A DNA stretch of 64,000 bases from GCA-020352575 sp964600365 (lineage in GTDB: Bacteria; Actinomycetota; Acidimicrobiia; Spongiisociales; JAENVV01), in NCBI GenBank assembly GCA_964600365.1, contig CAZRJG010000004.1, positions 1 through 64,000 of the forward strand, read 5' to 3'. Of the stretch, positions 1 through 7,643 are shown one piece after another (the first letter of the stretch is position 1; the number at the start of each line of letters is the position of its first letter). The notes beneath the pieces were generated by a model that ran no database searches, was not told the origin of the DNA, and saw only the letters and a program-made list of their open reading frames with translations. The translations under genes were made by a program, and so were the position numbers.

Positions 1-1227
1 TCACCGGTGGTGGTGTGTGAGCTCGCCTACTACACGGGTGAGTTCGCGGCCTATGGGGAGTTCCTCTCCGCGAGCCTCACGCTGCCGATCGATCAGGTGA
101 TCAACGTCGATCCCCCGCTTGGGCGCTCCTGGGAGTTCGTGAGTGAGGACCTCGGGACCGTCGGTGAGGGCCAGGCGGCCCGCACCTGCCTCGAGCAGCA
201 CGGCGCGGAGATCCTCGTGAGCCCCGCCCACGGGTATCGGACCTACCGCCCGTGGTTCCTGGAGTGGGTCGCCGAGCACGACTCGCCGCTCGCCCCGACC
301 GTCCACGGTGGGACCATCCCGGGCAACCTCGGTGGTGTCGGCTCCGAGCCGATCTTCCGGGCGCAGGGCCTCGACGAGGCGCTGGGCATGACCGGTGCGC
401 TGTACGCCGATCACATCGGCGCGGCGAACGTCGTGATCTTCGCCACGCAGGTCGAGGGCTTCCAGATCGCGGCGACCGCCGCCGAGCTGGCCGCGGCAGA
501 GCTCGGGATCGAGGTCCTCGACCGGATCGACGTCCCGGCCGAGCAGCCCTCCTACCGGGCCGAGGCCGAGCGGATCGCCTCGCTGAACCCCGACGTGGTG
601 ATCGTGCAGGCGGGCTCCATCGAGTCGGCGAACCTCATCAACGGTGCAGCCGAGGCCGGTGCCTCGCTGGTCTGGATCGGTGAGTCCGGCTGGGAGATCC
701 CCGAGTTCATCGAGGCGCTGGGCACCGACGTCATCCCGACGCAGCAGCTCATCGGCTTCGCGGGATTGGCCTACAACGAGAACCCGGCGTGGGACTTCTT
801 CAGCGACCTGTGGAACAACGCCGCAGGCTATGGGGACACGCATGGTGGCGCGGACAACGCCTACCATTTCTCGGCGTACGACCTCCTCGTGCAGACGGCA
901 CTCGCCGTCGAGTACGGCGGCTCGTACAACGCGAGTGATTGGGCGCCGGCGATGTTCGAGGTCGGTGAGGCCCCCGGTACCGTGTGCTACACGTACGAGG
1001 AGTGCCTCGGCCTGATCAGGGCGGGTGAGGACATCGACTACGAGGGCATCACGGGTCCTGGCACCTACACGCCTGGTGGCGTGAACGCCGTGACGTTCGG
1101 CATGCTGCCCTACGGCGCCGATGGGACGCTGCAGGCCCCCGAGTTGCTCGACGCCGACAAGGCGCTCGAGGTGATCGGCAAGATCGCCATCGAGGCCGAG
1201 TGCGACGGCGACGACTGCACCTGGTAG
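1..1227 (+). CDS. ABC transporter substrate-binding protein, Leu/Ile/Val-type (5' partial)
   Basis: The reading frame is open from base 1, so the signal peptide and first lobe start lie outside the window; about 408 residues are visible. The protein has the two-lobed type 1 periplasmic-binding-protein layout: an alternating strand/helix N-lobe, a segment around residues 175-205 with ALNPDVVIVQ-like wording (SLNPDVVIVQAGS) typical of the second lobe of Leu/Ile/Val-binding proteins, and a C-terminal hinge return. A Cys pair near the C-terminus (AECDGDDC) could form a disulfide. It would deliver an extracytoplasmic solute to a permease that is not in the window. A strong hairpin follows it directly. 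The ligand cannot be read from sequence; amino acids, amides or aromatic acids are all known ligands of this family. Confidence 0.8.
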   Translation, partial: SPVVVCELAYYTGEFAAYGEFLSASLTLPIDQVINVDPPLGRSWEFVSEDLGTVGEGQAARTCLEQHGAEILVSPAHGYRTYRPWFLEWVAEHDSPLAPTVHGGTIPGNLGGVGSEPIFRAQGLDEALGMTGALYADHIGAANVVIFATQVEGFQIAATAAELAAAELGIEVLDRIDVPAEQPSYRAEAERIASLNPDVVIVQAGSIESANLINGAAEAGASLVWIGESGWEIPEFIEALGTDVIPTQQLIGFAGLAYNENPAWDFFSDLWNNAAGYGDTHGGADNAYHFSAYDLLVQTALAVEYGGSYNASDWAPAMFEVGEAPGTVCYTYEECLGLIRAGEDIDYEGITGPGTYTPGGVNAVTFGMLPYGADGTLQAPELLDADKALEVIGKIAIEAECDGDDCTW

Positions 1228-1254
1228 ACGATCCGACAACCAACTGATACGACG

Positions 1255-1288
1255 AGCGGCGGCAGCGGGCGAACCCGCTGCCGCCGCT
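1255..1288 (+). terminator. Perfect 15-bp hairpin after the binding-protein gene
   Basis: Arms 1255-1269 and 1274-1288 are perfectly complementary around a CGAA tetraloop. The 3' side is pyrimidine-rich (CTGTCGTCTCCC) but has no run of T. It lies 28 bases after the stop of the binding protein and only 16 bases before the next start, so it is either a terminator or a partial read-through element that sets lower expression of the downstream permease. Confidence 0.75.
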
Positions 1289-1304
1289 CTGTCGTCTCCC
1301 CACC

Positions 1305-2021
1305 ATGACCGCAGCCGTCGCACTCGCCTCGTTCCTCATCGGGTTCAACAAGGCGGGAGTCGCAGGGAACATCGGGCCGTTCGTGACCGTTCTGCTCGTG
1401 GCCACCCTCCCGGCCGATGCCGCCATCGGCCTCCTCCTCCCCATCCTCATCGTGGCCGACTGGTTCACGCTGGCTGCCCACTGGCGACAGTGGGATACGC
1501 GTATCTACCTCCGGCTCCTCGTCGCATCCCTCATCGGCATCGTGGTCGGGAGCATCGTCCTCTCGATGGTCGATGAGGTGGCGCTCAGGAAGATCATCGC
1601 CGTTGCGATGCTCGGCTTCGCCGTCTTCCACGTCACCAGCCGTTCGCTCCGACTCGACCCGCGCAAGGCGAACCGGTACGTGTGGCCGGCTGGTGCGACC
1701 TCTGGCCTCGTCTCCACGCTGGCCCACCTCGGGGGCCCGCCGGTGGTCGTGTACCTGATGACGACCGACCTCAACCCGCGACGCTTCGTGGCGACGAGCG
1801 CGGTGCTCTTCGCCACCATCAACCTCCTCAAGGTGCCGACCTACTTCGCGGCGGGCCTCTTCGATCCCGACCTGATCCTCTCGACGATCTGGACATGGAC
1901 GCTCATCCCGGTCGGGGTGGTGGCGGGACGGGCCCTCGTGGGGCGCATCGACCGCGAGCGCTTCGACCGGGTGACGGTGGTCCTGCTCGCCGCGGGGGCG
2001 GTCGCCCTCCTCTTCCTCTGA
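1305..2021 (+). CDS. TauE/SafE (TSUP, DUF81) family permease
   Basis: A 238-residue polytopic membrane protein, at the short end of the TSUP family, with about seven to eight hydrophobic segments. Family-like features are the N-terminal FLIGFNKAGVAGNIGP segment, where these proteins have a Gly-rich re-entrant motif, and the mid-protein repeat GATSGLVSTLAHLGGPP (about residues 128-144). Known members export sulfite, sulfoacetate or other organosulfur anions. The gene sits between the binding protein and the dehydrogenase block, so export of a sulfur-containing catabolic end product is a possible role but is not demonstrated. No good ribosome-binding site precedes the ATG; CCCCACC directly precedes it. 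Confidence 0.8.
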   Translation: MTAAVALASFLIGFNKAGVAGNIGPFVTVLLVATLPADAAIGLLLPILIVADWFTLAAHWRQWDTRIYLRLLVASLIGIVVGSIVLSMVDEVALRKIIAVAMLGFAVFHVTSRSLRLDPRKANRYVWPAGATSGLVSTLAHLGGPPVVVYLMTTDLNPRRFVATSAVLFATINLLKVPTYFAAGLFDPDLILSTIWTWTLIPVGVVAGRALVGRIDRERFDRVTVVLLAAGAVALLFL

Positions 2022-2028
2022 TCCCCCC

Positions 2029-2055
2029 GGTGGGGGACGGGAACCTGCCCCCACC
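2029..2055 (+). terminator. Hairpin after the TSUP permease
   Basis: Arms 2029-2036 (GGTGGGGG) and 2048-2055 (CCCCCACC) pair perfectly over 8 bp with an 11-base loop that can itself pair (GG with CC). It starts 8 bases after the stop codon. There is no T-tract. Confidence 0.5.
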
Positions 2056-2074
2056 ATCACCGGCGAGCAACTGG

Positions 2075-2093
2075 TAAGGTAATCGATTATCGA
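2075..2093 (+). promoter_or_regulatory. Promoter with operator copy 1 (TCGATTATCGA)
   Basis: A TAAGGT box (2075-2080, TANNNT type) is followed two bases later by the 11-bp palindrome TCGATTATCGA (2083-2093); extending one base each side gives the 13-bp palindrome ATCGATTATCGAT. The expected transcription start falls inside the palindrome, which is the position of a repressor site. The same GGTAATCGATTATCGA string recurs at 3803-3818. The likely binder is the GntR regulator encoded at 5964. Confidence 0.65.
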
Positions 2094-2141
2094 TGGACTG
2101 TTGGAGCGTGGAGAACCCGCTCCCGGATGCGAGGTGTCGAC

Positions 2142-3656
2142 ATGGCAGAACGCCTGAAGTTCCTGGTCGGTGGAGAGTGGCGCGACACGACCAGCGGCAA
2201 GTACTACGAGATCACGAACAGCAGCACGGGCGAGGTGATGGCCGAAGCACCGCGCTGCACGGCCGAAGAGGTCGACGGTGCCGTCGAGGCGGCAGCGGCT
2301 GCGTTCCCGGCGTGGCGGGACACACCCATCACCCAACGCGTCCAGGTGATGTTCCGGCTCAAGGAGAAGCTCGACGCCAATCTCCATGACCTCGCCAAGC
2401 TCCTCTCCACCGAGATGGGGAAGAGCTACTCCGAAGCCCGCGGTGACGTGCTCAAGGCGATTGAGGTCGTGGAGCTCGCCTGCGCCCTCCCGGTGAGCAT
2501 GATGGGTGACTCCCTCATGAACGTGGCGACCGGGTACGACACCGTGACCTTCCGAGAGCCGATGGGTGTCTTCGTCGGCATCGCCCCCTGGAACTTCCCG
2601 GCCATGATCCCGATGGGCTGGATGATGCCGCTTGCGGTGACCACCGGGAACACGTTCGTTCTCAAGGCAGCGTCCTTCGTGCCCCAAACGGCCATGCGGA
2701 TGGCGGAGCTCGCCGAGGAGGCAGGTCTCCCGCCCGGGGTCCTTAATGTCGTCACGTGTTCGCGCGACGAAGCGGAGCGCCTCCTCGTGCATCCCCTCGT
2801 GCAGGGTGTGAGCTTCGTGGGATCGACCGAGGTCGGACGGCACATCTATGCTACGGCGGCGGCGAATGGGAAGCGGGTACAGGCGCTCACCGAGGCCAAG
2901 AACCACGCCCTCGTGATGCGCGACGCCCCGATCCGAGCCACGGCGCAGCGGATCATCAACTCGGCCTTCGGATGCGCCGGAGAGCGCTGCATGGCACTCC
3001 CCGCCATCGCGGTCGAGGAGGAGATCGCCGACGAGCTCGTTGCGACGATCATCGAGCTCGCCCGTGAGCGGAAGATGGGCCCGGCCTACGACGAGTCGAC
3101 CGAGCTGGGCCCGTTGGTGAATGCGGGGCACAAGGAGTTCGTGACGAAGTGGATCGATCGCTCCATTGAAGAGGGGGCATCACTCGTGCTCGATGGCCGC
3201 GAGGCCGTCGTCCAGGGGTTCGAGGACGGCTACTTCCTGGGTCCGACGGTCTTTGACCACGTCACCGAGGGCATGTCCTGTGGTACCGAGGAGGTCTTCG
3301 GGCCGGTGCTGTATGTGAAGCGGGTGAAGAGCTTCGATGAAGGCGTGGAGCTCATCAATCGGAACGAGTTCGCCAACGGCGCGACCATCTTCACGCAGAG
3401 CGGGTACTACGCCCGCGAGTTCTCTCGCAGGATCGACGCCGGCATGGTGGGCGTGAACGTGGGAATCCCCGTCCCGATCTCCGTCTTCCCGTTCAGCGGG
3501 CACAAGAACAGCTTCTTCGGCGACCTCCACGTGATGGGCCGTGACGGAGTGATGTTCTACACCGAGACGAAGGCGGTCACGAGCTACTGGTTCGACGAAG
3601 ACGCCCTGCGGGGGGAGAAGGTGGGTACGTGGGAGGGCACCATCTCCCGAGCATGA
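2142..3656 (+). CDS. mmsA: Methylmalonate/malonate-semialdehyde dehydrogenase-type aldehyde dehydrogenase
   Basis: 504 residues, normal for CoA-acylating methylmalonate-semialdehyde dehydrogenase (MmsA/IolA). The PWNFP segment (about residue 150), a nucleotide-binding FVGSTEVG, the family signature around EAKNHALVM (usually GAKNH) and the nucleophile Cys283 in GERCMAL are present. As in CoA-acylating members, the general-base Glu stretch of ordinary aldehyde dehydrogenases is replaced by the AKNH segment. Known members convert malonate or methylmalonate semialdehyde to acetyl- or propionyl-CoA. An in-frame ATG at 2127 exists, but GAGGTG at 2131-2136 is correctly spaced only for the ATG at 2142. 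It is a single-gene unit between operator copy 1 and a strong terminator. The true aldehyde substrate here is unknown. Confidence 0.88.
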   Translation: MAERLKFLVGGEWRDTTSGKYYEITNSSTGEVMAEAPRCTAEEVDGAVEAAAAAFPAWRDTPITQRVQVMFRLKEKLDANLHDLAKLLSTEMGKSYSEARGDVLKAIEVVELACALPVSMMGDSLMNVATGYDTVTFREPMGVFVGIAPWNFPAMIPMGWMMPLAVTTGNTFVLKAASFVPQTAMRMAELAEEAGLPPGVLNVVTCSRDEAERLLVHPLVQGVSFVGSTEVGRHIYATAAANGKRVQALTEAKNHALVMRDAPIRATAQRIINSAFGCAGERCMALPAIAVEEEIADELVATIIELARERKMGPAYDESTELGPLVNAGHKEFVTKWIDRSIEEGASLVLDGREAVVQGFEDGYFLGPTVFDHVTEGMSCGTEEVFGPVLYVKRVKSFDEGVELINRNEFANGATIFTQSGYYAREFSRRIDAGMVGVNVGIPVPISVFPFSGHKNSFFGDLHVMGRDGVMFYTETKAVTSYWFDEDALRGEKVGTWEGTISRA

Positions 3657-3667
3657 GTGCATTGGTT

Positions 3668-3715
3668 CCTCCGCGACGGAGCCCGGCGAGTGATCGCCGG
3701 GCTCCGTCGCGGAGG
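3668..3715 (+). terminator. Perfect 22-bp hairpin with GTGA loop
   Basis: Arms 3668-3689 and 3694-3715 are fully complementary around a GTGA tetraloop (GNRA class in RNA). It begins 12 bases after the stop of the aldehyde dehydrogenase. It is the strongest hairpin in this part of the window and should end that transcript, isolating the next operator and operon. Confidence 0.85.
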
Positions 3716-3799
3716 GTCATACGGTGAGGTCGTTCCACCCGTGAGTCGAGGCCACCAGGGTGGCGCCCTGCTCGGGGGAGCAGCGACCTCTCGCTGTGG

Positions 3800-3818
3800 T
3801 AGGGTAATCGATTATCGA
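3800..3818 (+). promoter_or_regulatory. Promoter with operator copy 2 (TCGATTATCGA)
   Basis: TAGGGT (3800-3805) is followed two bases later by TCGATTATCGA (3808-3818), exactly the geometry of copy 1. The 16 bases GGTAATCGATTATCGA are identical in both. The promoter would drive the plus-strand operon that begins at 4180 and includes the GntR gene, so autoregulation is implied. Confidence 0.65.
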
Positions 3819-4179
3819 AGATAGAGGATTTCGCATTCTTGGATCCCACGACGCCGGTCCCCCTCGGGGTGCAGCCGCCGCCCGGTTGGGAGCGGTCGGT
3901 ACGGGTAGTGTCGCCCTATTGGGTACGACCCCCGAGCCTCGACCCAAAGAGCACCGTGCTACCTGCCGAACGGGAGTTCCACCCCAGCACCCCGGGAGGT
4001 GCCTGCCCAGGTCCTCCCGACTGAACGGACACCCGCTCAACGCGGTGCCCCTGGGGACGGGCCACGCGGCGCCCACATGGCTGGAGGGGGGAGAGGAGGC
4101 GATGGCGACGAGAACCTGACGGGGACCGGGACACCCCGGACGAGTAGCTGGAACCACAGGCTGGAAAGGAGCCGACTGC
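3819..4179 (+). other. Long 5' leader of the operon, no convincing gene
   Basis: About 360 bases separate operator copy 2 from the first good start codon. Short open frames exist but have no plausible start signals or recognisable products. The segment is GC-rich and can fold; the clearest element is a stem at 3993-3999 with 4013-4019 (CGGGAGG with CCTCCCG) enclosing an inner CCTG/CAGG pair. The ribosome-binding site AAAGGAG lies near 4166. I compared it by eye with cobalamin, glycine, SAM/SAH and molybdenum-cofactor riboswitch cores and found no convincing match. A structured regulatory leader or a small RNA is possible. Confidence 0.4.
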
Positions 4180-5967
4180 ATGGCCGACGAAAGCAAGATC
4201 ATTAAGCAGTTCCTCGGGGATGACGATTTCCCCATCGATTGGGACTCGGAGGAGGAGAAGAGCCTCTTCTGGGTGTACGACGACCTGCACTGCCCACAGC
4301 CTCTCTCACCGATGTACTTCGACATCGGCGGGTGGTGGCTCACATGCGACCACATGTTCCGGCGATTCGGTACCCCGTTCGCCTCGGACTGGCTCGCCAA
4401 GAACGTCAACGGCTACCTCTACACGGCAGCCATCCCAGCCGATCCGGACGTCCAGGTGGGCGCCATGGAGTACGGGTCCACCTACGTCTCGCGGGTGCCG
4501 AAGGACAACCCGGGATACGCCGGTGACATCGGGAACTACCTCAACTTCGTGCTCCCGACCTACGGCGAGAACTTCACCGAATGGTGGAATGACCGCCTCG
4601 TCCCCGAGATGCGGAGGAACTTCGACTACCTCGAGGACCGCATCGAGCGCTGGGAGGAGATCTCCCTCGCCGAGTGGATGACCATCTTCGAGGACGCGAT
4701 CGACATCCATGATCGCCACTGGAAGATCCACTGGATGTTGAACTTCGCCCAGTTGTCGGCGACGCTCAACCTCCAGGCAGTGATGGAGGAGGTGAGGGGC
4801 GAGGCCGATATGGTCCTCCTCGGCCGCCTCCAGAACTCCGCGAAGGATCGGAACTGGGACTCCATCGAGGCCCTGTGGAAGATGAAGGAGCAGATCAAGG
4901 CCGATGCCGAACTCTCCGAGATCTTCACGATCGACACTCCCGGTGCCATCCTCGAGGCACTCGATGCCTCCGAGAAGGGCCGGGCGTTCGTCGCCGAGAA
5001 GCTGAAGCCCTACCAGAAGGAGTTCGGCTGGCACGCGGTGTGGAGCCACGAGTTCATCTTCCCGAGCCGGTACGAGAAGGCCGAGCCCGTGATCGAGGTG
5101 ATTCGGAGCTACATCGACTCCGACTACGACTACCTGTCGGCGGTGCAACACCTCGCCGACGACATCAAGGCCGCCAGTGAGGAGATCCTCGCCGGCCTTG
5201 AGGGTGAGGCGTACGACAAGATGAAGGCGGCGAACGACATCAACCTGAAGATGGCGCCGCTCACGCCGGACCACCACTTCTACATCGACCAGGGATCAAA
5301 TGCCCACCTCCGCGTCGTGCTGATCTGCATCGGACGCCACCTGGTGAACATGGGCGCCCTGGACGACGCGGATGACGTGATCATGCTCCGCTACAACGAA
5401 CTGCGCGCATTCGTCGGGGACACCGAGGGATACGACGCGAAGAGCATCATCGCCGAACGAAAGCGGGAGCGGCAGGCGGCCTACGCGGTGCGGCCCAAGG
5501 ACTGGATCGGGACCGCGACGGAGTCGCAGCTCGAGTTCCCCTACCTGTCTCTCTGGGGCTTCCCGGATCGCCTGTACATGGAGCAGCCCGAGTCCGAGGA
5601 CCAGGTGGTTGGCATCGCCGGGTCCCCGGGCGTGTACCAGGGTCGCGCCAAGGTCGTGATGAGCGTTGCCGAGTTCGACCAGGTCGAGAAGGGCGACATC
5701 CTCGTCTGCCAGATGACGAACCCGGCGTGGACGACCCTGTTCACCAGGATCAGCGCCCTCGTCACGGACGCAGGCGGCACGGTGTCGCACCCTGCCGTGC
5801 TCGCCCGTGAGTTCGGTATCCCGGCCGTCATCGGTAGTTCGGTTGCGACGACGAAGATCAAGTCGGGCGACCTGTTGCGTGTCAACGGGTCCACCGGCGT
5901 GGTCGACATCCTCGCCGACGACGCCGTCGAGGGTGACGTCGTCGGATCGGACCTCTTCACTCCATGA
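4180..5967 (+). CDS. PEP-utilising-enzyme mobile (phosphohistidine) domain protein, phenylphosphate-synthase-alpha-like layout
   Basis: 595 residues. The C-terminal 95 or so residues are the swivelling phosphohistidine domain of PEP-utilising enzymes: GSPGVYQGRAKVV, then TDAGGTVSHPAVLAREFGIP with the catalytic His537, then a GDLLRVNGSTGVV closing strand. The roughly 480-residue N-terminal part is helical, rich in Trp and acidic residues, and I do not recognise it; it may be the substrate domain. The ATP-grasp domain and the PEP/pyruvate TIM barrel of PEP synthase are absent. The layout recalls the 70-kDa subunit of phenylphosphate synthase, or the substrate-plus-His part of rifampicin phosphotransferase, both of which need an ATP-grasp partner. 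The dikinase-like protein at 23035, under the same operator, carries such a domain. It overlaps the GntR gene by ATGA. Confidence 0.75.
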   Translation: MADESKIIKQFLGDDDFPIDWDSEEEKSLFWVYDDLHCPQPLSPMYFDIGGWWLTCDHMFRRFGTPFASDWLAKNVNGYLYTAAIPADPDVQVGAMEYGSTYVSRVPKDNPGYAGDIGNYLNFVLPTYGENFTEWWNDRLVPEMRRNFDYLEDRIERWEEISLAEWMTIFEDAIDIHDRHWKIHWMLNFAQLSATLNLQAVMEEVRGEADMVLLGRLQNSAKDRNWDSIEALWKMKEQIKADAELSEIFTIDTPGAILEALDASEKGRAFVAEKLKPYQKEFGWHAVWSHEFIFPSRYEKAEPVIEVIRSYIDSDYDYLSAVQHLADDIKAASEEILAGLEGEAYDKMKAANDINLKMAPLTPDHHFYIDQGSNAHLRVVLICIGRHLVNMGALDDADDVIMLRYNELRAFVGDTEGYDAKSIIAERKRERQAAYAVRPKDWIGTATESQLEFPYLSLWGFPDRLYMEQPESEDQVVGIAGSPGVYQGRAKVVMSVAEFDQVEKGDILVCQMTNPAWTTLFTRISALVTDAGGTVSHPAVLAREFGIPAVIGSSVATTKIKSGDLLRVNGSTGVVDILADDAVEGDVVGSDLFTP

Positions 5968-6674
5968 TCGGAGGGTCCGAACCCCCGAAGGATCCCGTGG
6001 CACCCACGACGTTGAGTGCCCAGGTGAAGGATCGCATCCTTCAGTGGATCCTCGAAGGTGAGCTGGCACCCGGGTCTCGCATCGTCGAGACCCGGGTGGC
6101 ACGCGAGTTCGGGACGAGCCAGGCCCCGGTGCGCGAGGCCCTCAGGGACCTGGCGACGCTCGGCATCATCGAGATGCAGCCGTACCGCGGTGCCCGGGTA
6201 CGGCAACCGTCCAAGGACGAGCTCGTCGACGCGATGGAGGTGCGAGGCGAGCTGGAGGCGTTCGCAGCCCGCCTCGCAGCGAGTCGGGTCACCGAGGGGG
6301 TCCTCCTGCAGCTCCGGGAGTTGATCGAGGAGATGCACGAGCTCGCCGAGAGCGGTGACGCGCACGGCCACGCGATCAACAACACGGAGTTCCACGCCCT
6401 CATCGTGAAGGCTGCGGGCAACCAAACACTGGAGCGGACGTGGTCGTTGCTCGAGCCGTACGCACGTACGTACGTCACGGCCATGGTCCCCGGCACCGAC
6501 CTCGTCTGGTTGGGGGATCGCCACATTGCGATCCTCGAAGCGCTCGAGGCGAGGGATCCCGATGGGGCGGCCGCGGTGATGCGGGCGCACGCGCGGGAGG
6601 CCGAGAAGCTCGTCCTCGATACGGACGAGGCGGTCTTCTCCGACCAGGTGGAGCCGACAGACAAGACGACATGA
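5964..6674 (+). CDS. GntR-family regulator, FadR/FCD subgroup
   Basis: 236 residues. An N-terminal winged helix (about residues 15-80) carries the GntR signature LAPGSRIVETRVAREFG followed by APVREALRDLATLG, and the C-terminal helical FCD domain spans about 90-215. The FCD metal/effector motif reads NNTEFH where D-x-x-F-H is usual, so one metal ligand position may be changed; the later histidines (DRHIAILEA and MRAHAREAEKL) are kept. These regulators are usually repressors released by a pathway intermediate such as an organic acid. It is translationally coupled to the preceding gene (ATGA overlap) and lies inside the operon headed by operator copy 2, which makes it the best candidate binder of all four palindromes. 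Confidence 0.9.
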   Translation: MIGGSEPPKDPVAPTTLSAQVKDRILQWILEGELAPGSRIVETRVAREFGTSQAPVREALRDLATLGIIEMQPYRGARVRQPSKDELVDAMEVRGELEAFAARLAASRVTEGVLLQLRELIEEMHELAESGDAHGHAINNTEFHALIVKAAGNQTLERTWSLLEPYARTYVTAMVPGTDLVWLGDRHIAILEALEARDPDGAAAVMRAHAREAEKLVLDTDEAVFSDQVEPTDKTT

Positions 6675-6749
6675 ACGTGATGGGCGGACTGTCCGTCCCC
6701 TCACGACGAAGCATGATCGGTCGATGACCGAACACGAAGGAGAATGACA

Positions 6750-7628
6750 ATGCTGCAGCTCTCGGAGGAGATGTCAGGCGGGAGTGCTCGCCTGCGGGTG
6801 GATGTCCACGGCTCCGCACCCCGAGACCACGTCCTCGAGGACATGAACTTCCTCAACTACCGGCTCGCAGAGGTGAACATCGAGCCGACCGTCACGCTCC
6901 CTGCCCCAGACATCGTCTGGTATCAGGACGGCGAGAAGGAGATCTCCTATGACGGGGAGAGGATGACGTTTGTGGGGGACTGGGCAGCGGGTCCCCTCCA
7001 GAAGGTCGTGGTGACGATGCTCGCGTTGAAGATGGAGGCAACCGGGTTGCATCCGTTCCATGCGGCCGCTGTGCGCTACCGCGACAAGACGGTCCTCTTC
7101 CTCGGAGGGGAGTCCAACCACGGCAAGAGCATGTGCCAGATCGAGGCCTGCAGACGTGGGGGGGCCCTGGTCTCCACAGAGACGACGGTGATCAACGAGG
7201 ACGGCGTCGCCGTGATGGGATCGAAGGACGTGTTCTTGAAGAAGCGAGCCAAGGGGACCGAGCGGGCCGACAAGGCATCCCCCAACAGGGGCGTGGAGAA
7301 GTTCTTCGGCGAGATGCCGACGTGGGGCGACCATGATGAGCCGAGCAGGGTCGATGCGGTCATCGTGCCGGCCATCGATGGCAACTTCGACCCGAGCCTC
7401 GTGGAGATGGGCACATTCGAGGCGCAGTTCCAGACATTGCACTCCCTCCAGAACTACTTCCTCCTCAACGAGTTGCTCGCTCCTGGCTTCCCGATGCCGA
7501 TCGTCGACACGGAGGAGTTGCGCAGGAAGCGTGCCGACTTCGTCCAGCGCTTCGCCACGGTGCCGTACTACTTCATCCGGGCCGCGACACCACAGGAGTT
7601 GATGGACGAGGTCGATCGTGTGCTCTGA
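6750..7628 (+). CDS. HPr-kinase-like P-loop protein
   Basis: 292 residues. The central block resembles the C-terminal kinase domain of HPr kinase/phosphorylase and related HprK-like proteins: LHPFHAAAVRY, a hydrophobic strand, the P-loop GGESNHGKS (residues 119-127), then a helix and LVSTETTVI where HprK has a Ser-Asp-Asp-type acidic motif. The N-terminal 95 residues and C-terminal 100 residues are not recognisable. HprK-like proteins phosphorylate a protein Ser or small substrates; the target here is unknown. The start at 6750 is chosen because AAGGAG (6737-6742) is 7 bases upstream, whereas the alternative ATG at 6744 abuts it. It lies between the regulator and the molybdenum hydroxylase genes. 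Presence next to a phosphohistidine-domain protein is notable. Confidence 0.65.
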   Translation: MLQLSEEMSGGSARLRVDVHGSAPRDHVLEDMNFLNYRLAEVNIEPTVTLPAPDIVWYQDGEKEISYDGERMTFVGDWAAGPLQKVVVTMLALKMEATGLHPFHAAAVRYRDKTVLFLGGESNHGKSMCQIEACRRGGALVSTETTVINEDGVAVMGSKDVFLKKRAKGTERADKASPNRGVEKFFGEMPTWGDHDEPSRVDAVIVPAIDGNFDPSLVEMGTFEAQFQTLHSLQNYFLLNELLAPGFPMPIVDTEELRRKRADFVQRFATVPYYFIRAATPQELMDEVDRVL

Positions 7629-7643
7629 TCGGACGAGCCGCCC

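Noticed and set aside
1110..3131. Long minus-strand open frame of 673 codons opposite the aldehyde dehydrogenase
   Set aside because: Arg/His/Gly-rich low-complexity composition with no domain; an antisense shadow of GC-rich coding DNA, as are those at 8263-10491, 30955-33249 and 39013-40356.
3819..4179. Known riboswitch class in the long leader
   Set aside because: No conserved core of cobalamin, glycine, SAM, SAH or molybdenum-cofactor riboswitches could be matched by eye.
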